A DNA stretch of 64,000 nucleotides from Litoditis marina (GCA_964036275.1 OZ038440.1:9027690-9091689); one strand, 5' to 3'; positions 12,999 through 25,262 are shown, counted from the stretch's first letter. The notes: a model not told the origin generated them from the letters alone. Translations and numbers: made by a program.

Positions 12999-13214
12999 TT
13001 ATCCTTCATCAATTTGATCTAACGCATTATTTGGCATACGTAGATGGGTAGTTTTTTCGAGAGTCTCAGCTTTAACACGTGCAAGCTTAGTGATTTTTTC
13101 CGCAAAAAAAGTCTCGCAACGTAAAAGTTTTGGGCTGCACTTTGACCTGTGTGATCCTTCTTGTACGAGAGAGATAACAATAAAAACAACTCCAATGAAG
13201 CTTTTGTACTTCAT
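12999..13214 (-). CDS. Possible small secreted peptide, 71 residues
   Basis: A single-exon frame starts MKYKSFIGVVFIVISLVQEG, a good signal peptide. It is followed by a Lys/Arg-rich mature part of about 50 residues with two cysteines, ending NNALDQIDEG and stop. A splice-acceptor-like AATCTCAG lies about 20 bases upstream of the ATG. It is divergent to the second Ly6 gene, whose start is about 215 bases away. No family recognised. It could be a chance frame; the signal peptide and the acceptor are the only support. Confidence 0.4.
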   Translation of the reverse strand: MKYKSFIGVVFIVISLVQEGSHRSKCSPKLLRCETFFAEKITKLARVKAETLEKTTHLRMPNNALDQIDEG

Positions 13215-13429
13215 CACAAAAAATATCCTACTGAGATTTCGAACAACACACATTTGAACTCATTATTGATGGAGCCAATTCTTAATATACCTTGAACGCG
13301 TTTAAAGTACAATACATTATAATACACGCTTTATTTTTCTCTCGTATCACTGAGTGTTGTGTGAAGATGTTGTAGGCGTCAAAAGGGCGTTGATTCCATT
13401 CACAAATTATAGTAAAAACATGATTACAG

Positions 13430-16016
13430 ATGCTTTTGTATCTTGTTTTGTGGGAAGTTCTCCAAGTTGCCCTGTCCTCCCACTACTGTTACCAATGTGC
13501 AACGAATAACGCAATCATGGTAAGTTCAGTTATAACAACGGCGAACACGGTAAATGGCAATATTTTGGCAATCGTATACGGTATAATTTGTCCTTTCCTG
13601 CTGTGTTTGTAGTTTGACCCCGTTGCTTTTCGATCGCAATTCCGAAATTATGCAGTTTATCGGGATCAAACTACAACGAATATTTGGTGCTTCTCGCTAG
13701 CCGAGTAAGCTAGGAGTACAACTCAAATAGCATTTCACAGAGTAATAAAGTGTGGTGATGATTTACTTTCGTTTCGGAACCGGCCTACTAGCGGGTGACG
13801 GTTCGATTACTTTTTGACTATTTCCGTGAAAAAACCTGGATAGAATGAGTTCCAATCACACAAATGGCAAATATGATTTTGCTCGAGTGTCATAGCTCAC
13901 AAAATACGACCACAGATTAGAAACGCGTCTGTAGCAAAATCCGGCTCGAAAAGCCCCGAGCCCAAATGTCGCATTTAGATGTGAGAAATCTTTGTAAAAT
14001 CCGAGAAAAAGTCTAATCCATTCCTGTCTGAGTTTAATTATTGAAAAACCTCAAAAAAATGTTTCCAGAACTGGTCTGGCTACGGACTGCCCATGCGACA
14101 GGGGGACGCTATGGTGGGGGACAATGAGTGTTTCAACGAGAACGCCGTTACCGCCATCAAGTCTTGCAAGGGTGTTTGTGTCACTGTCAACGTCACGATT
14201 GGAGAGGGAGAAAAAGAGATGAGCATAGGTCAGTATGCATACTATAATTGTAGATTGAATAGTCACTACTGACAAATCGTGCACTTTGTCTTTGTACTTT
14301 TCTGAGTTCTGCTGTGTTTAATATGTTTTACGTGACTGTGCAATCATATATTCATTGGCAGTATCACGAAAAAAATTGAGAAAAAAAACGTGCAGAAATA
14401 AACGGAATTTCTGAGGGGTAAAAGACGAAACCGCACCCACAAATGAAGAGGAGCATGCACTCGTAATACCATGCAAGAACAAATGTAAGAATTGAGAAGA
14501 AGATGGTGGAACTCCAAAACATGGATTTCCCAGAGTCCCACTCTTCCTAAACAATTACCGGCCAATTCTTTATCCAACCGAGTATTTGGTAACCTAACCG
14601 GTGTCGGTAACTCTTTTTGGGTTGCCTTTACCGAAAACTAGTCTCCGGTTACTGTACAAACTAACGGTGATAGTCACAATTTGAGCTAGAAAATCAGGTG
14701 AGCGGTTTCATTTTAGCTTATCGACCGGTTATCCACAGAAGTAATGTGAAAAATTGGTTACCAAAACCGGTTAGGTTACCAAAAAGCCCGGTCACATAGA
14801 ACTCACCGCATTGGCCTGGGTTGACCCGTCAAACCCTATGAAAACAGTTGTATAGATAGTCGAGAACAGACGAAGAATGATATCGATTGAAGTGATGATT
14901 TATTTTCTCTCTGTTGTTTTCTTCATGGATATGTTATGATATACTTTTTTATGATCAGAGTAGATTCTTTCAGCCGTTGTGCGAGAATGTCATCGAAAGT
15001 CAGATCACGTGGTAGAAATATTGAACAACACTAGTACCAACTGTATCACTCGAGAGTTTCGTGTTAAAAGGAGAACGTGAGTCTACATAGTTTGGTACAT
15101 TTCAAGTTGCTTTACAACATAATTGGAACAATTTTATCATACCTCTACAAGTATACATGATTTTTTCTTTTAAGGACACTAGAATGTTTCACAGTTATAA
15201 TGGAAAAAGTTGGTAGAAAGCAGAACTGATTGACAATATGGAAGAAGAAATCGTAGTTGTAGTCTGATCTGCAGTTACAGCAAACATTGGTTGCTAAAAC
15301 TTCATGCAGGGGGTCATACAACAAACACATCTCATTGTATAGTCTGTTTCACGAAACAATAGCCCTCTACAGTAAGATTATAAAACTTTTAATTGAATTT
15401 ATAATATCTTGTAGGTGTTGTACATAATTTAAACTTTGTGATTTCGTTTTCCACTTTGGGTACTACAAGCATACAAAACAGTGAATCTTAAATTCTGTTT
15501 GTTGACTAGATAAATGCGTTTGAATTAGATTACTGTAAAAAGTTATCGATTGGTGAAACAAACTATACCACCATGTTAATTTTTAACATGCCTCATCATC
15601 ATTGCACAACAAAGTGGAACAAGCCAAAAATACCAACAACCTTTCAATGCGATTCTTCTGTTCCCACACACGTGTTGAAATGTCAATATAATAATCTAAT
15701 AGTGTGTTGCTTACATATAAATGGCTAAGCAGAATCTAACCTGTGATGATGACGATAAAACACAAACTTATTAAAATAGTGAGAGATGTTTAAGCTACAT
15801 GTGACCAAATAATAGTTTGTGATACAAATACTTTCCTTTTCTAGGCATTTGGTCAAAAGCTGCTACTGTGCTACGGACTACTGTAATGGTGTTTCTCACC
15901 GAAACCACAAAAGCTTCGGTCGCAGCACCTTACATAGACGTTTGTCGAGACCGGATACAGCCTCATTGGCGACGCTTGGTACTTCACTCATTCTGCTAAC
16001 TTTGTTCTGGTTGTAA
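13430..16016 (+). CDS. Ly6/three-finger protein 2, probably GPI-anchored
   Basis: Four exons: 13430-13519, 14069-14228, 14974-15076, 15845-16016; 174 residues. It has the same signal peptide, ten-cysteine pattern and exon phases as the upstream paralogue. The mature domain starts HYCYQCATNNAI and ends in CYC-ATDY-CNG. The C-terminus ends in a hydrophobic run (SLILLTLFWL) after a short Ser/Ala segment, which is the layout of a GPI-attachment signal. It should therefore sit on the outer face of the plasma membrane. ATG follows directly on a GATTACAG acceptor, as in paralogue 1. Introns 1-3 each carry a different small inverted-repeat element. Confidence 0.82.
13606..13677. mobile_element. TTTGTAGTTTGATC inverted-repeat element
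   Basis: TTTGTAGTTTGACC is matched by an inverted GGATCAAACTACAA, with about 45 bases between. It lies in intron 1 of the second Ly6 gene. Confidence 0.8.
14271..14372. mobile_element. Element sharing GTGCACTTTGTC core, partial copy
   Basis: Carries the block GTGCACTTTGTC, then GAGTTCTGCTGTGTTTAA and ATGTTTTACGTGACTGTG, also found at 52465-52578, 58944-59070 and 60727-60854. The left end is degraded here. Lies in intron 2 of the second Ly6 gene. Confidence 0.6.
14585..14782. mobile_element. GGTAACC-type inverted-repeat element
   Basis: Left arm TTTGGTAACCTAACCGGT is matched by the inverted right arm ACCGGTTAGGTTACCAAA, about 160 bases apart. It is also in intron 2 of Ly6 gene 2. Related GGTAACC/AACCGG-rich stretches occur near 32820-33000 and 34350-34470. 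Confidence 0.7.
15338..15567. mobile_element. TATAGT-GTTTCAC inverted-repeat element, 230 bp
   Basis: Begins TATAGTCTGTTTCACGAAAC and ends with the inverted GGTGAAACAAACTATA. An inner CTACAGTAA/TTACTGTA pair extends the arms to about 40 bases. Lies in intron 3 of Ly6 gene 2. The same family is at 19374-19609, with a longer relative at 51123-51567. Confidence 0.75.
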
Positions 16017-16896
16017 TAACACAATTAAGGAACTATACGTCAACAGTAGTTCTGTATTTAGGGTTGTACTTTCATGACATGTGCCTTTTTAACCGGTGTA
16101 ATCACAGTTTTGTAGCTCAAACTCTGGAGATACTTTGCATTCGAAACTCATTCGATCTTCCAACATTTAGATCAGCGACCTTATTGTGAATTCCCTAGCT
16201 GAACTTTTCATCGTTATCCACCGTGGAGAGAACGTTTCAGTGAATGAGCTGAAAATAGTTGAATTGTTTTATTGTTTCACATTCAATGTGAAATACTGTT
16301 CATTGTAAGTAGTTCCAATATTTGATATCCCGTATCGGGTTTGTTATCTTCTCCTGTGCAAGTTAATCTTCGATTACGAAAAGTTCTTGTCTTTTTTTCA
16401 TGCGAATAGCTGTTATACTTCTCTACCTCTCATTCAGTTCACTTAGAATCTGTACGTGATCTTGCCAGTTTGCAAAATAGAGTTGTCCTATATATACAAT
16501 GGTTCGCTTAATGAGTCACATCTTCGCTTAATTAATCTTTTCGGTTTTCTCCCGGTTTGTGCAACGAACGATTATATTGAATTCTGTTAATATTGTGTTT
16601 CTGCGATATGAATCTTTTATAAATGTCCATTATACGTAAAACTCAATTGTGCGGGAAAAATATTTCAATAGTGGATAAATTTGAAAAAAAGTAATGTCAA
16701 CAAACATAGAACGTTTTCATACAAATACAACGTACAACGGTAAATCACCAAAAGTCTAATGATCACGTTTCGCGTGAATTGTACTACCAGTATCCAAACT
16801 CAAATATATGTTGGGGTGAGAAATGTATCATAAGGCAACATTGTATTGTGATTGTCTCAAAATCGGTAAATCAATAAATCAGTAAATCAATATATT
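16017..16896. other. Convergent intergenic region
   Basis: Lies between the 3' ends of Ly6 gene 2 (plus) and the PY-motif membrane protein (minus). AT-rich, with no gene seen. Confidence 0.6.
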
Positions 16897-19800
16897 TCAA
16901 GGAGATAAAAGGTTCTGGAAGGAGTGATTCAACTGGTCACAATACATGACGTCTTCGTACGTGGGAAGAGGAGAGGCACGCGCCGACTCGAGATCATAGT
17001 AATCTGAAGAGACGGAAATAACTACTAGAAAATTAATTAGAAAACTCCAATGAACGGTGAAGGACGTCACTTAAACTCATGAAAATAAGGAATATTTCAT
17101 AACTGGGCTGTACCACAGCAATTTGAGTAGTTTGATTGGAGTGAGAGCTTCGATAGAATTCTCTTGAGAACTGAGGCGAAATCTTTGGTGAAAAGACGGC
17201 GACGAGCAAAGTGATAAGAATGACAAACTTGAAAAGGACTGCTAAACAATGTGAACGGTTCGAAGTGAACTTTTCGTGTTATGTAACATTTGTATGTCAA
17301 AACTTGAGCGAATACTCTGTCTAGAATTCTCCTATGAAAAGTGTATCTGAAGTGAAAAATGAGAAAGAAAAAGCTGAACGAACCAGGTGGGCTCTCGACT
17401 GCTTCGAACAGCACTCGTGGCGGTGCGACTGTCGAAAAAACTGAAAGTTCATAATTAGCATCTAAACTGAATCGTGCATGTTTGAATAAACAGCAGATTT
17501 GCACAGCTTAGTTAGGTTTCGCATCTTACTCCCTTTTTCAACTCACAACCTTACTAGACCTTACGGTAGTGAGACAGAATACAGCATACTTCGTTGACAA
17601 TTTTTCTGCTTTCTCAGCTCAGCAAGCTCCGAGAGGCGTTTATTTCTTCGACAGGTTTTGTTCAGCTACCAAATACTCGTTTCTGAATCCACCACCCACC
17701 AAGAATGAGGTTCCAACTCACTGTGTATGTCAGCTTTTGCCTGTTCTATTGAAATCTCGTGTGGTCGTGCGGTTTGTGAGACTAACTTTTATTATTTCTC
17801 AGCTTCAAAGGCTTTATTGTACCTCACGATAGTTTGTTTGTAAGTTCTGTTCCGATGTGAGACACCCATCTTGTGAAATTACCACCTCCTTACAACAAAC
17901 TTTCAACTCACTTTGTATATCGGCTTTTGCTTGTTCTATCGAAATCTCCTGAGGTCGTGAGGTTCGTGCGGTGGTGTATCCGTACTTGCAGATGGTCACT
18001 ATCAGGGCTACTGCCCCAAATGAGAGTGAGAGAAGAATGAGGACTGAGCAGGCTGCCAGCGATGCTGATATCAACGCCATCGACATAGAAGGAACTGCAA
18101 GACAAAGAAGTACATTACTTGTTCAAGGTTTTTTTGATACGTGAGCAAGTGAGACTTATAAAATTTGTATAAATAATAAATGTTGGGAGACAAGGAAGGA
18201 GACATATTGGAAACTCTATTCAATCGGACAAGTTGCGGAAGAGTTAACAGTTCGGTTTTTACAACATCGATGTTTTCATACTTGTACCTACAATAAGAGA
18301 AGAGTGTTTAATAAATTGGTGTTTTCTCTAAAGTATTGTTCGATTATTGATGGCCTTCCTGAAAAGAGCAATTAAAAATGTATTCATTATGTTGCACGTT
18401 TGCAATTGCCTTAAATGTCTACATAATTCTTTTCATTAAATAATATTCGGTTTTAAGGCTCTTTTTCTAGGAGTGTTTGAGAGTTTGAAGATATGGGACG
18501 CGTACAAGACAGATTTACTACTGTGTAGATAAGTTGAGTACCAAGCAACGGAATTTTCACCGAACAATGGTGCTGGTCGTTGAGAATGAACACAATGAAT
18601 TCAAAAGTAGGAGGAACTCCGTCGTAGCTTGATTCGAAGTAGTGGTCTGTCAGTTTTGTAGTCTTTGTGACGTCCACCGGATTCAGGGTGGGATTAGAGT
18701 GAAACCGCGGCTCAACGTCTACTTAGAAGATATTCGCTGATTGCCGCGTCACAACGTATTACACTTAATGTTGTTCAAGAGAGAAAAATTCACAAATAGT
18801 AAGAAAGCTCATGAGCAGTGTTACCAGATGATCCCAAGTCCATGTAAAAGCCATTTTTCGTCCTAATTACTTGCGTAACTGCTTACTAACATTCGTAATA
18901 TCACGTACGAGAGGACTGTTCGAAAACTTCACCAGTGTCAGTAGCAGTTCTGCAAATTGAAAGAGATAATGAAATTTCAAAGAGCGTGTGTTTTGACAAA
19001 AATGGCGATTGTGCTGGCGATAAAATACTCTCATGGAGAGCTGCATAGGCTAGCTCGTTTAACATGTGTTCAAAAAAACAGCCAGGAAATTTCACGCCAC
19101 GCGGCAAAAGTCCATGAAAAATGAAAAATTTGTATGAAAATACAATCTTCGTCGATATCAACTCAAAGTTCGCTAGCTGAAACTGTACTTGCTATACGGT
19201 TTTGATGTGATCGTAGTTTAATTCCTTTCCGTTTCAGTAGTGTTCTGGTAGTAGTCTATACAAAGTTAAACTACAACTCAGGGTCGGTCCCTGCTCCCTC
19301 TGTATAGCAAACGTGGTTGTTTTTGCGTACAAAGCGAATGCACTTCCACTATGTCGGAAAAAGTTCGAGGTAGTATAGTCTGTTCCACGCACTTCTAACC
19401 CTCCACAGTAATCTGCTCAAACTCCCAGATCGACGTTTGGTATATTAGCGTTTTTGGATTCTTCCTAAGTTCTGGTAGTGTTTTCTGCACGTTTACTACT
19501 ACTAACTCTGAAAGTTGGAGACCAAAATCATGAACCATTCATTAGAAACACCATTCTGAATGTTTGATGGATTACTGTAGAAGGACATCGATTGGTGGAA
19601 CGAACTATAAATGCCCACGATAGAGATAATTTATTTACGTTGTACTATGTCATAACGTTTTCCACGTATGACATACTTCCGTTATTCGATTCGGAAAACA
19701 GCGCCCAAAACTACATCTACTGAGAACTTTATCCATAATTGATATGCGCGTGAAGCCCTCTCCAGTCGTCGTAGATCAAATCAAACAGCCACTTAGGTGG

Positions 19801-22689
19801 AGTATTCACCTAAATTCAATCATTTTAACATCTGCTGGCATAATTGTTTTCTTCTCTTTCTCCCTCAGAGAAATGCTTTCCACCTTTCTGTTCACTCGAA
19901 GTGAGAGGATGTAAATTATCTCAAACCTGTTTAATATAAAGAATGTGAAGAAAAGCAGTTAGCATCTTCTATGATATTTTCCGAGTTCCACGACGACTAT
20001 TACCTTGTCTGTTTCACTTACAGTAAACATCTGGAAGTTCCAGTCAATACTTCTCCAAACATGGAGAAAATGAAGTAAAGATAATTGGAGAACTCACTCA
20101 TATTACGAAAGAATCTCACGCTGACGGGTTTTTGAAAATTTAGTGTTTTTTAAATTTATTTTTCGAGTTCTTCATTGAAAGAATGGTGTAAATACCCCTC
20201 CAATTCCAGTGCTCCATCAAATCAGTTTGTAATTGAAAACATAATTGCACACTGGCTGGATCACGGGTTTGCAATCACGAGTTGAGTTTGAGTTCTTGTT
20301 AAAACAGCCAGCAATTTGTGCTGGATGTAGATTTTAATATTTCTCAGGAGCAGAAGAACTAACATATTAGTCCTACCATTTTTTGGATAGTTGTAACCTC
20401 ATCGATTGAAATATGTGAGAGCATCTAAACTCAGCGCCGGTGGACTGTTTTGTAGTTTAATGTTTGAAACCCCCTAGTTCTCTTCTTCATTTTTCATAGC
20501 TGGGCACATCCGGGAAACGTTTGATTCGGAAAATTTTGTTTAATCAACTACTTCACTTCTTACGAACGAATATGATACAAATAGTAATAATGAGATTTGC
20601 AAACTAGTTTCCCCATCCAACAACGAAATAACTTCTCTTATTTTATCCAAATGTTCGGTTTTTTCTCACTCCGCGTGGTTCTGTCAGTTTCTGAATGACT
20701 TGTTAGACAATCTTGCCCCTTGGGTCAACAACTTTCTGAATTTTCGTGATAATACTATGTTTTTTTAAAAATTTAAACATATTCTAGTTGCGAACAACTA
20801 AGTTAATATTACGTGTTTACGTAGTTTACACTTTGTTCCTCCACTTTCTTTTTACTTGAACATCTCGCAGTGGACTACTTTTTTAACTTAGTTCGTTCCG
20901 ATTCATAGAAGTGAACACAGTAAGTTAATTTGTGAGGTTTCCAGAAAGACCTAAAAACACACTTTCATGACTACTCATGAATGTTTCGTGAGCCGAGAAC
21001 ACTCAAAAATGTGAATATATGAGAAAGGTCATCAAGTTAAAAAAAATTGCTCCGTCTGCACTAGACACACGCCAAGAACGTACACTTTTTCAAGAAGTTC
21101 CGGTTCATATACGCTCACTCTGTTTTAATAATTTGAGTGTGTTAGAAAGTTCAAGAATTGCAGCAAGTTCAACGTCTTTGAATCGAAGATGTCCTTCTCC
21201 ATTCACCCCTACAGCGCTATGGAGATATCACCGGACGGTTGGTTTATTTTTCAACTTTGAAAACTGAAATCAGCTGGAAATATATGGTTTTGGGACCATT
21301 CAACATGCTGAGGTTTTTTTATGAGATTGTGATAACTAGAACACCGTATATGATTTTAAGGGTTATGAGGCTCTAATACATTACAAGAGAAGGAGCATGC
21401 ATTCTATTTTGAACCACGATCAGACTTCTTCTCACACTAGACGTATTCGCAATATGCTATATCCGAATAATATGTGAGATAGTCTCAAGACGTATATAAG
21501 CAAAGTACATGAGATATCTCGCGAATCCTGTGTTTGACCGTAAGATTGTTGAAAAACATCTTATAAACTAGATATCGTAGGCTCTCATGAGATGGTTCTC
21601 GTGAGATCTCGTAGGTTGGGGGGAGATCACCCTGTCAGGGATCGATTCAATTTTTGATTCACGATTTTCCCTACTGGTTTTGATTAGATATGGAACAAGC
21701 TATTCAGACTTTGAGTCATCAAAATTGTTGCTCGTAGTATGTAGTATTGAATTCTTCCCGGAATAGGAAGAAGAGTAGATTAAGATATTCTCCGACTGAA
21801 TACAAAATCACGCGCTGATGTTTGATCGTATCTAGAGAGAACTTCAATGAATACCAGAACAATCGAAAACGTACTGCTAAAGCGGAAGTGGAACTTCACC
21901 TAAAACACTTTTCAATCGCCTTTTCAGCATAGTGTTGCCGAACAAGTTTCTGGATTCGATGAAGTTTCATAGAATAATGTTTGGAGTTTTCTTCTCAGCT
22001 TCATATTTTTTGAACAACTTTGTGATCCTTGTTTCTCTAGGAAATGTTGACTATAACGAAAACTTTTGAGATAGTAAATAAGATTTAACCGATCCGTACA
22101 ATAATCTGAACTACTTCCGGAAATTGAATTTATTTTTGGCAACGTCGTTGTACTCAACAACGCATAAACTGCAAAAGCGCATTTTCTCCAATTTCAAAGA
22201 AAACTGAGAGAGAATAGAGAGAAAGAGATAGAAAGAGATAGAAGAAAAAAGATAGAGAGAACGAAATGGTTTCATTTTTTCGGTTGCCCTTTAGGATGAT
22301 TCTCTATCATTCAACTAGGCTAATGCTCCCTTTTCCCATACTCCTCATTTTGCGCTCTCAATGTTTACTTTTATTTGCGGGCAGGCTGCCAACTATGGCC
22401 AATTTACATTTTCAAACAGCAATTATCGAAGTGGATGAGAAGAAAGTCCATTAATTCTCCACGTGCTCCTCTTCTGCAGTTATGCTGATAGTGAATTTTA
22501 AAAGAGAAAGTTGTTTTGAAATTGTGTTACACTCACGAACTAGTCACGTGACACGTGATCAAAGTACATGGACGACGTAACCTAACTTTGTAAGTTCCAT
22601 TCTACATCTACATTTTCATTAGCTCTTACTGAAATCACATTCACCTTATGAAACAGCAGAAGTAGAAGAATAGTCAAATTAGGAATCAT
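16897..22689 (-). CDS. Type I single-pass membrane protein with PPxY and LPxY tail motifs
   Basis: Preferred model has eight phase-consistent exons: 22630-22689 (signal peptide, MIPNLTILLLLLFHK), 22115-22203, 21900-21949, 21119-21208, 18542-18721, 17912-18094, 17384-17428, 16897-17003; 267 residues. The layout is a signal peptide, an ectodomain of about 140 residues with few cysteines, a transmembrane helix (about residues 163-192, rich in Leu, Ile and Ser), then a 75-residue cytoplasmic tail. The tail holds PPDY (231-234) and LPTY (245-248), both known WW-domain ligands of Nedd4-type ubiquitin ligases. This suggests an endocytic or ubiquitin-adaptor role (inference). The last three exons are firm. 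The 18542-18721 exon is likely; the four 5' exons rest on splice phase and coding-like sequence. No family recognised. Confidence 0.6.
17710..17790 (-). pseudogene. Duplicate of the 3' part of the juxtamembrane exon
   Basis: On minus this reads TARPHEISIEQAKADIH followed by a GTGAGTTGG donor. It matches TSRPQEISIEQAKADIQ plus GTGAGTTGA at the end of exon 17912-18094. The duplicate sits in the following intron and lacks a clear acceptor and the membrane-spanning part. It is either an exon relic or a very short alternative exon. Confidence 0.65.
19210..19277. mobile_element. TTTGTAGTTTGATC-family element, diverged
   Basis: ATCGTAGTTTAATT is matched by an inverted AAGTTAAACTACAA; intronic. Confidence 0.55.
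19374..19609. mobile_element. TATAGT-GTTTCAC inverted-repeat element, 236 bp
   Basis: Starts TATAGTCTGTTCCACG and ends GGTGGAACGAACTATA in inverted orientation. The inner CCACAGTAATC and GATTACTGTAG match the copy at 15338-15567. Confidence 0.75.
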
Positions 22690-23840
22690 TTTGCGCGTTT
22701 CAAGATAGGGATGTTATCTCATTGAGTAGATGATTCTTGGACGGCTTGAACGCCGTCCCCTGAGACCTCGTTTTGAGAAAGGACACAAATTGTTGCTTCG
22801 CGTTTTTCAGAAACAGCTTTTTTGATCGATTAAGCACCGTTCAAAAACGTAAGCTATTACTTTTTCACAAAATTTCAAGACTATAATTTTTTATGTTGGC
22901 ATCATAGTCCTCTTATTCGAGAAAAAAAGCCGGTCATTTCCCGTCTTGCCCTTTCAACCATATCTGGTTTTCTGTTAGCATGAAGACTCATTCTTTTGTA
23001 CCGTTTTATTTGTAAGTTTCGTAAAACAGACGTAAACAGAACCACACCAGGTAGAACGTGAGAAAGTGTTTTTTGTTTTTTGAGCTCTGATGTGTGAAAC
23101 ATATGTTTTTGTGACAGTCTCGGCAACATTGCGTAAATATTGTTTTGCTCAGCATTGTGTGTGGCATTTCTTGTTCTTTGTCGCCATAACGAGATTATGC
23201 TCCGGGACGAGAATCGTTGAGAATTGAATGACGACCTCTTCATCAACAATACACGAAACAAGCCGCCCTGATTTCATTTTTTGAGTCCGGGTGGTTTACT
23301 CAAAAGTTTACTCTGAAATATTCACAATGACAGTTTTTCCTATCTGATTCATGTAAAAAATTTCATTCACTTTCTATCAGACCAAAGTACTCCCGTTTCT
23401 AGTTCTGTACGCACATGGAAAAACTTAAAATTATACTCCGTAGATCATTCAATACTTTTGCTGAGCATATGAGAGATGAAAGTCACCGCCACCAAATGCT
23501 TAAAATGCATAATATTTCGAAGCATGTTTATAATTGAACAGCTAGCTTCTCACACCTTGTCTACTTTGGATTTCATTCAGATTTTTCGAATTGTTGGTCT
23601 TGCGTGTTCGCTGAAGGACCCATTTCTCACCTGTAATAGAATACATCTCAGGTGCAGCATGTTTGCAGGCAAGAATGTGTTCACAAACATCGGACAGGAC
23701 AAGGTCAAACGACGGCCCAGTCAGGTACGAACCTCTGATCTCTATATATCAAATGGTTTTATTCGAAGAACAAAATCGTCAATCAGCGTACGATAACTAA
23801 AACACGTAACGTGAACCCGTACTGTTTTTTTAATGATGGA

Positions 23841-23912
23841 TTTGTAGTTTGATCCCACTGTGTTTAGTTGGAATAACAAACTTCTACTGTGTGGGGAGAG
23901 CAAACTACAACA
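23841..23912. mobile_element. TTTGTAGTTTGATC inverted-repeat element
   Basis: TTTGTAGTTTGATCCC on the left and CAAACTACAACA on the right, about 72 bp in all. Confidence 0.75.
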
Positions 23913-24082
23913 CACATTTTCTCATCTCCTTTTACGTAAAATTTCTGTCCTAGAAAGAACAGCTCCTGGCACGGCAAGAATCGGCATTAGCTGGTAGGCA
24001 TATCACGAGCCATAGCTCCGCGATTCATACTTTCTCATTTGCGAGAGTGTTCTCTAACGGCGAGACAGCACGTAAAACGCGG

Positions 24083-24279
24083 TATAGTGTGTGCCAAATT
24101 TATAAATACCGGTCTCTTGCTATAATCGAACCTGCGAGCAAAAGTTTCGTAGCAGGGCGCTAACAACTGCGCTATTAGAACACATAACGGACAAGCTTTG
24201 AAATCGAAGACATGAGTGTGTACACAGCGGAAAGTGAGATATACAGTACCCTTCCACCTTTCCGTGTGTAACGACTATA
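24083..24279 (-). mobile_element. Element with tRNA-like core and TATAGT ends, copy 1
   Basis: Ends TATAGTGTGTGCCAAATTTA and the inverted ACGACTATA. On minus the interior reads TAGCGCAGTTGTTAGCGC (an A-box-like D-arm) and then GCAGGTTCGATT (a B-box-like T-arm). Three other copies are at 26427-26619, 38716-38904 and 40947-41138, all with the tRNA-like part on minus. Confidence 0.7.
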
Positions 24280-24796
24280 GCATTGCTCGTGAGGTGCTCA
24301 CCCTGATGCAGATTGGTATGCTACGAACATCTGAGTTTCTGGTGTGAATTCTAAAACTACTTCGAATTTTCTTATCCCAATTCATCTTTTTTCCACTAGC
24401 AGTTTCTGGAGAATTATCTACAAAATGCAAATGCGATATCGTCTTCAATTGTGTCGCATTCTTTTCAAAGCAATATTTGACTATCACAAGTTTTGGAACA
24501 GCGAAAACACTGTAGCTCCATACGTTGATTAAAAATAGTAATTGATACTGTGAAGGCAGTGAAACTCCGAAAACAATTTTTTTTTTCAGTATCACTCAAT
24601 TCAACCAGTCTCGAGCATAATACTATATCACCTGTCGACGGTTCCGCAAAAATAAACATCTGCTGAACTTAACGGATTTTCCACTTTGTATTAGAAAAGG
24701 GGGTAACGCATTTGACATTTCTCCGCATGGCCAGTCTGCCCTATTCTCCTATAATTAATTCGAACACATCACCAGAAGTGCTACTCACTACGCCGC

Positions 24797-25000
24797 AGTT
24801 CGAGTACGAGTTCATTTTTTTCACCAGAATTTGTAGTCTCCTTTTAAAATCGTCAAAATCTCACAGGACGTATACGAGTTGATTTGAATGATTTCCAACA
24901 ACCAGAATTCATAAAATATCTTTTTAAAATCTTTAAAATTCCACAGTTCGGATACGAGTTCATTTCAAGGATTTCCAACTACCGGAATTTTTGGAATCTC
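24797..25000. repeat. Three degenerate tandem repeats of about 70-85 bp
   Basis: Each unit carries TACGAGTTCATTT or close variants, a CCAGAATT/CCGGAATT block and, in the first two, CTTTTAAAATC and a CACAG end. They read as diverged head-to-tail copies. Confidence 0.55.
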
Positions 25001-25243
25001 AGATCTAATAATTATCATGAATCGTTTCAGGCAAACTGATCTATGGAATTCGATCGTATGTGGTTTGGATAGACAAAAATGTTATAATCCAATTTCGCCA
25101 CAACAATTCTATTTCCGATTACTCTATTCAATGCGCCAAAATGAGACTAGAACTTGGATATTCCGAATCAAACAAACCACTGTTCAATTTTTCGTTTGAG
25201 CTTTGTTTGCAATAGTTGCTCTCTTGCTCCCTCTCAGACTCCC

Positions 25244-25262
25244 TTCCTCTCTCTCTCTCTCT

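Larger units (their letters stand above)
9865..13429. other. Intergenic region between the Ly6 genes
   Basis: Contains poly-G tracts, a pyrimidine-rich block, one inverted-repeat element and a possible small minus-strand peptide gene (12999-13214). Nothing else is recognisable. Confidence 0.5.
18909..20101 (-). other. Possible alternative first exons of the PY-motif membrane protein
   Basis: An ATG at 20101 opens an 80-base exon (20022-20101) encoding MSEFSNYLYFIFSMFGEVL, with a perfect GTAAGTG donor in phase 2. A 41-base exon (18909-18949, TTTGCAG acceptor, GTACGTG donor) accepts phase 2 and leaves phase 1, joining the 18542-18721 exon in frame. This would give a 211-residue isoform with a different, shorter ectodomain. 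Both exons lie inside the long intron of the preferred model. Confidence 0.4.
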
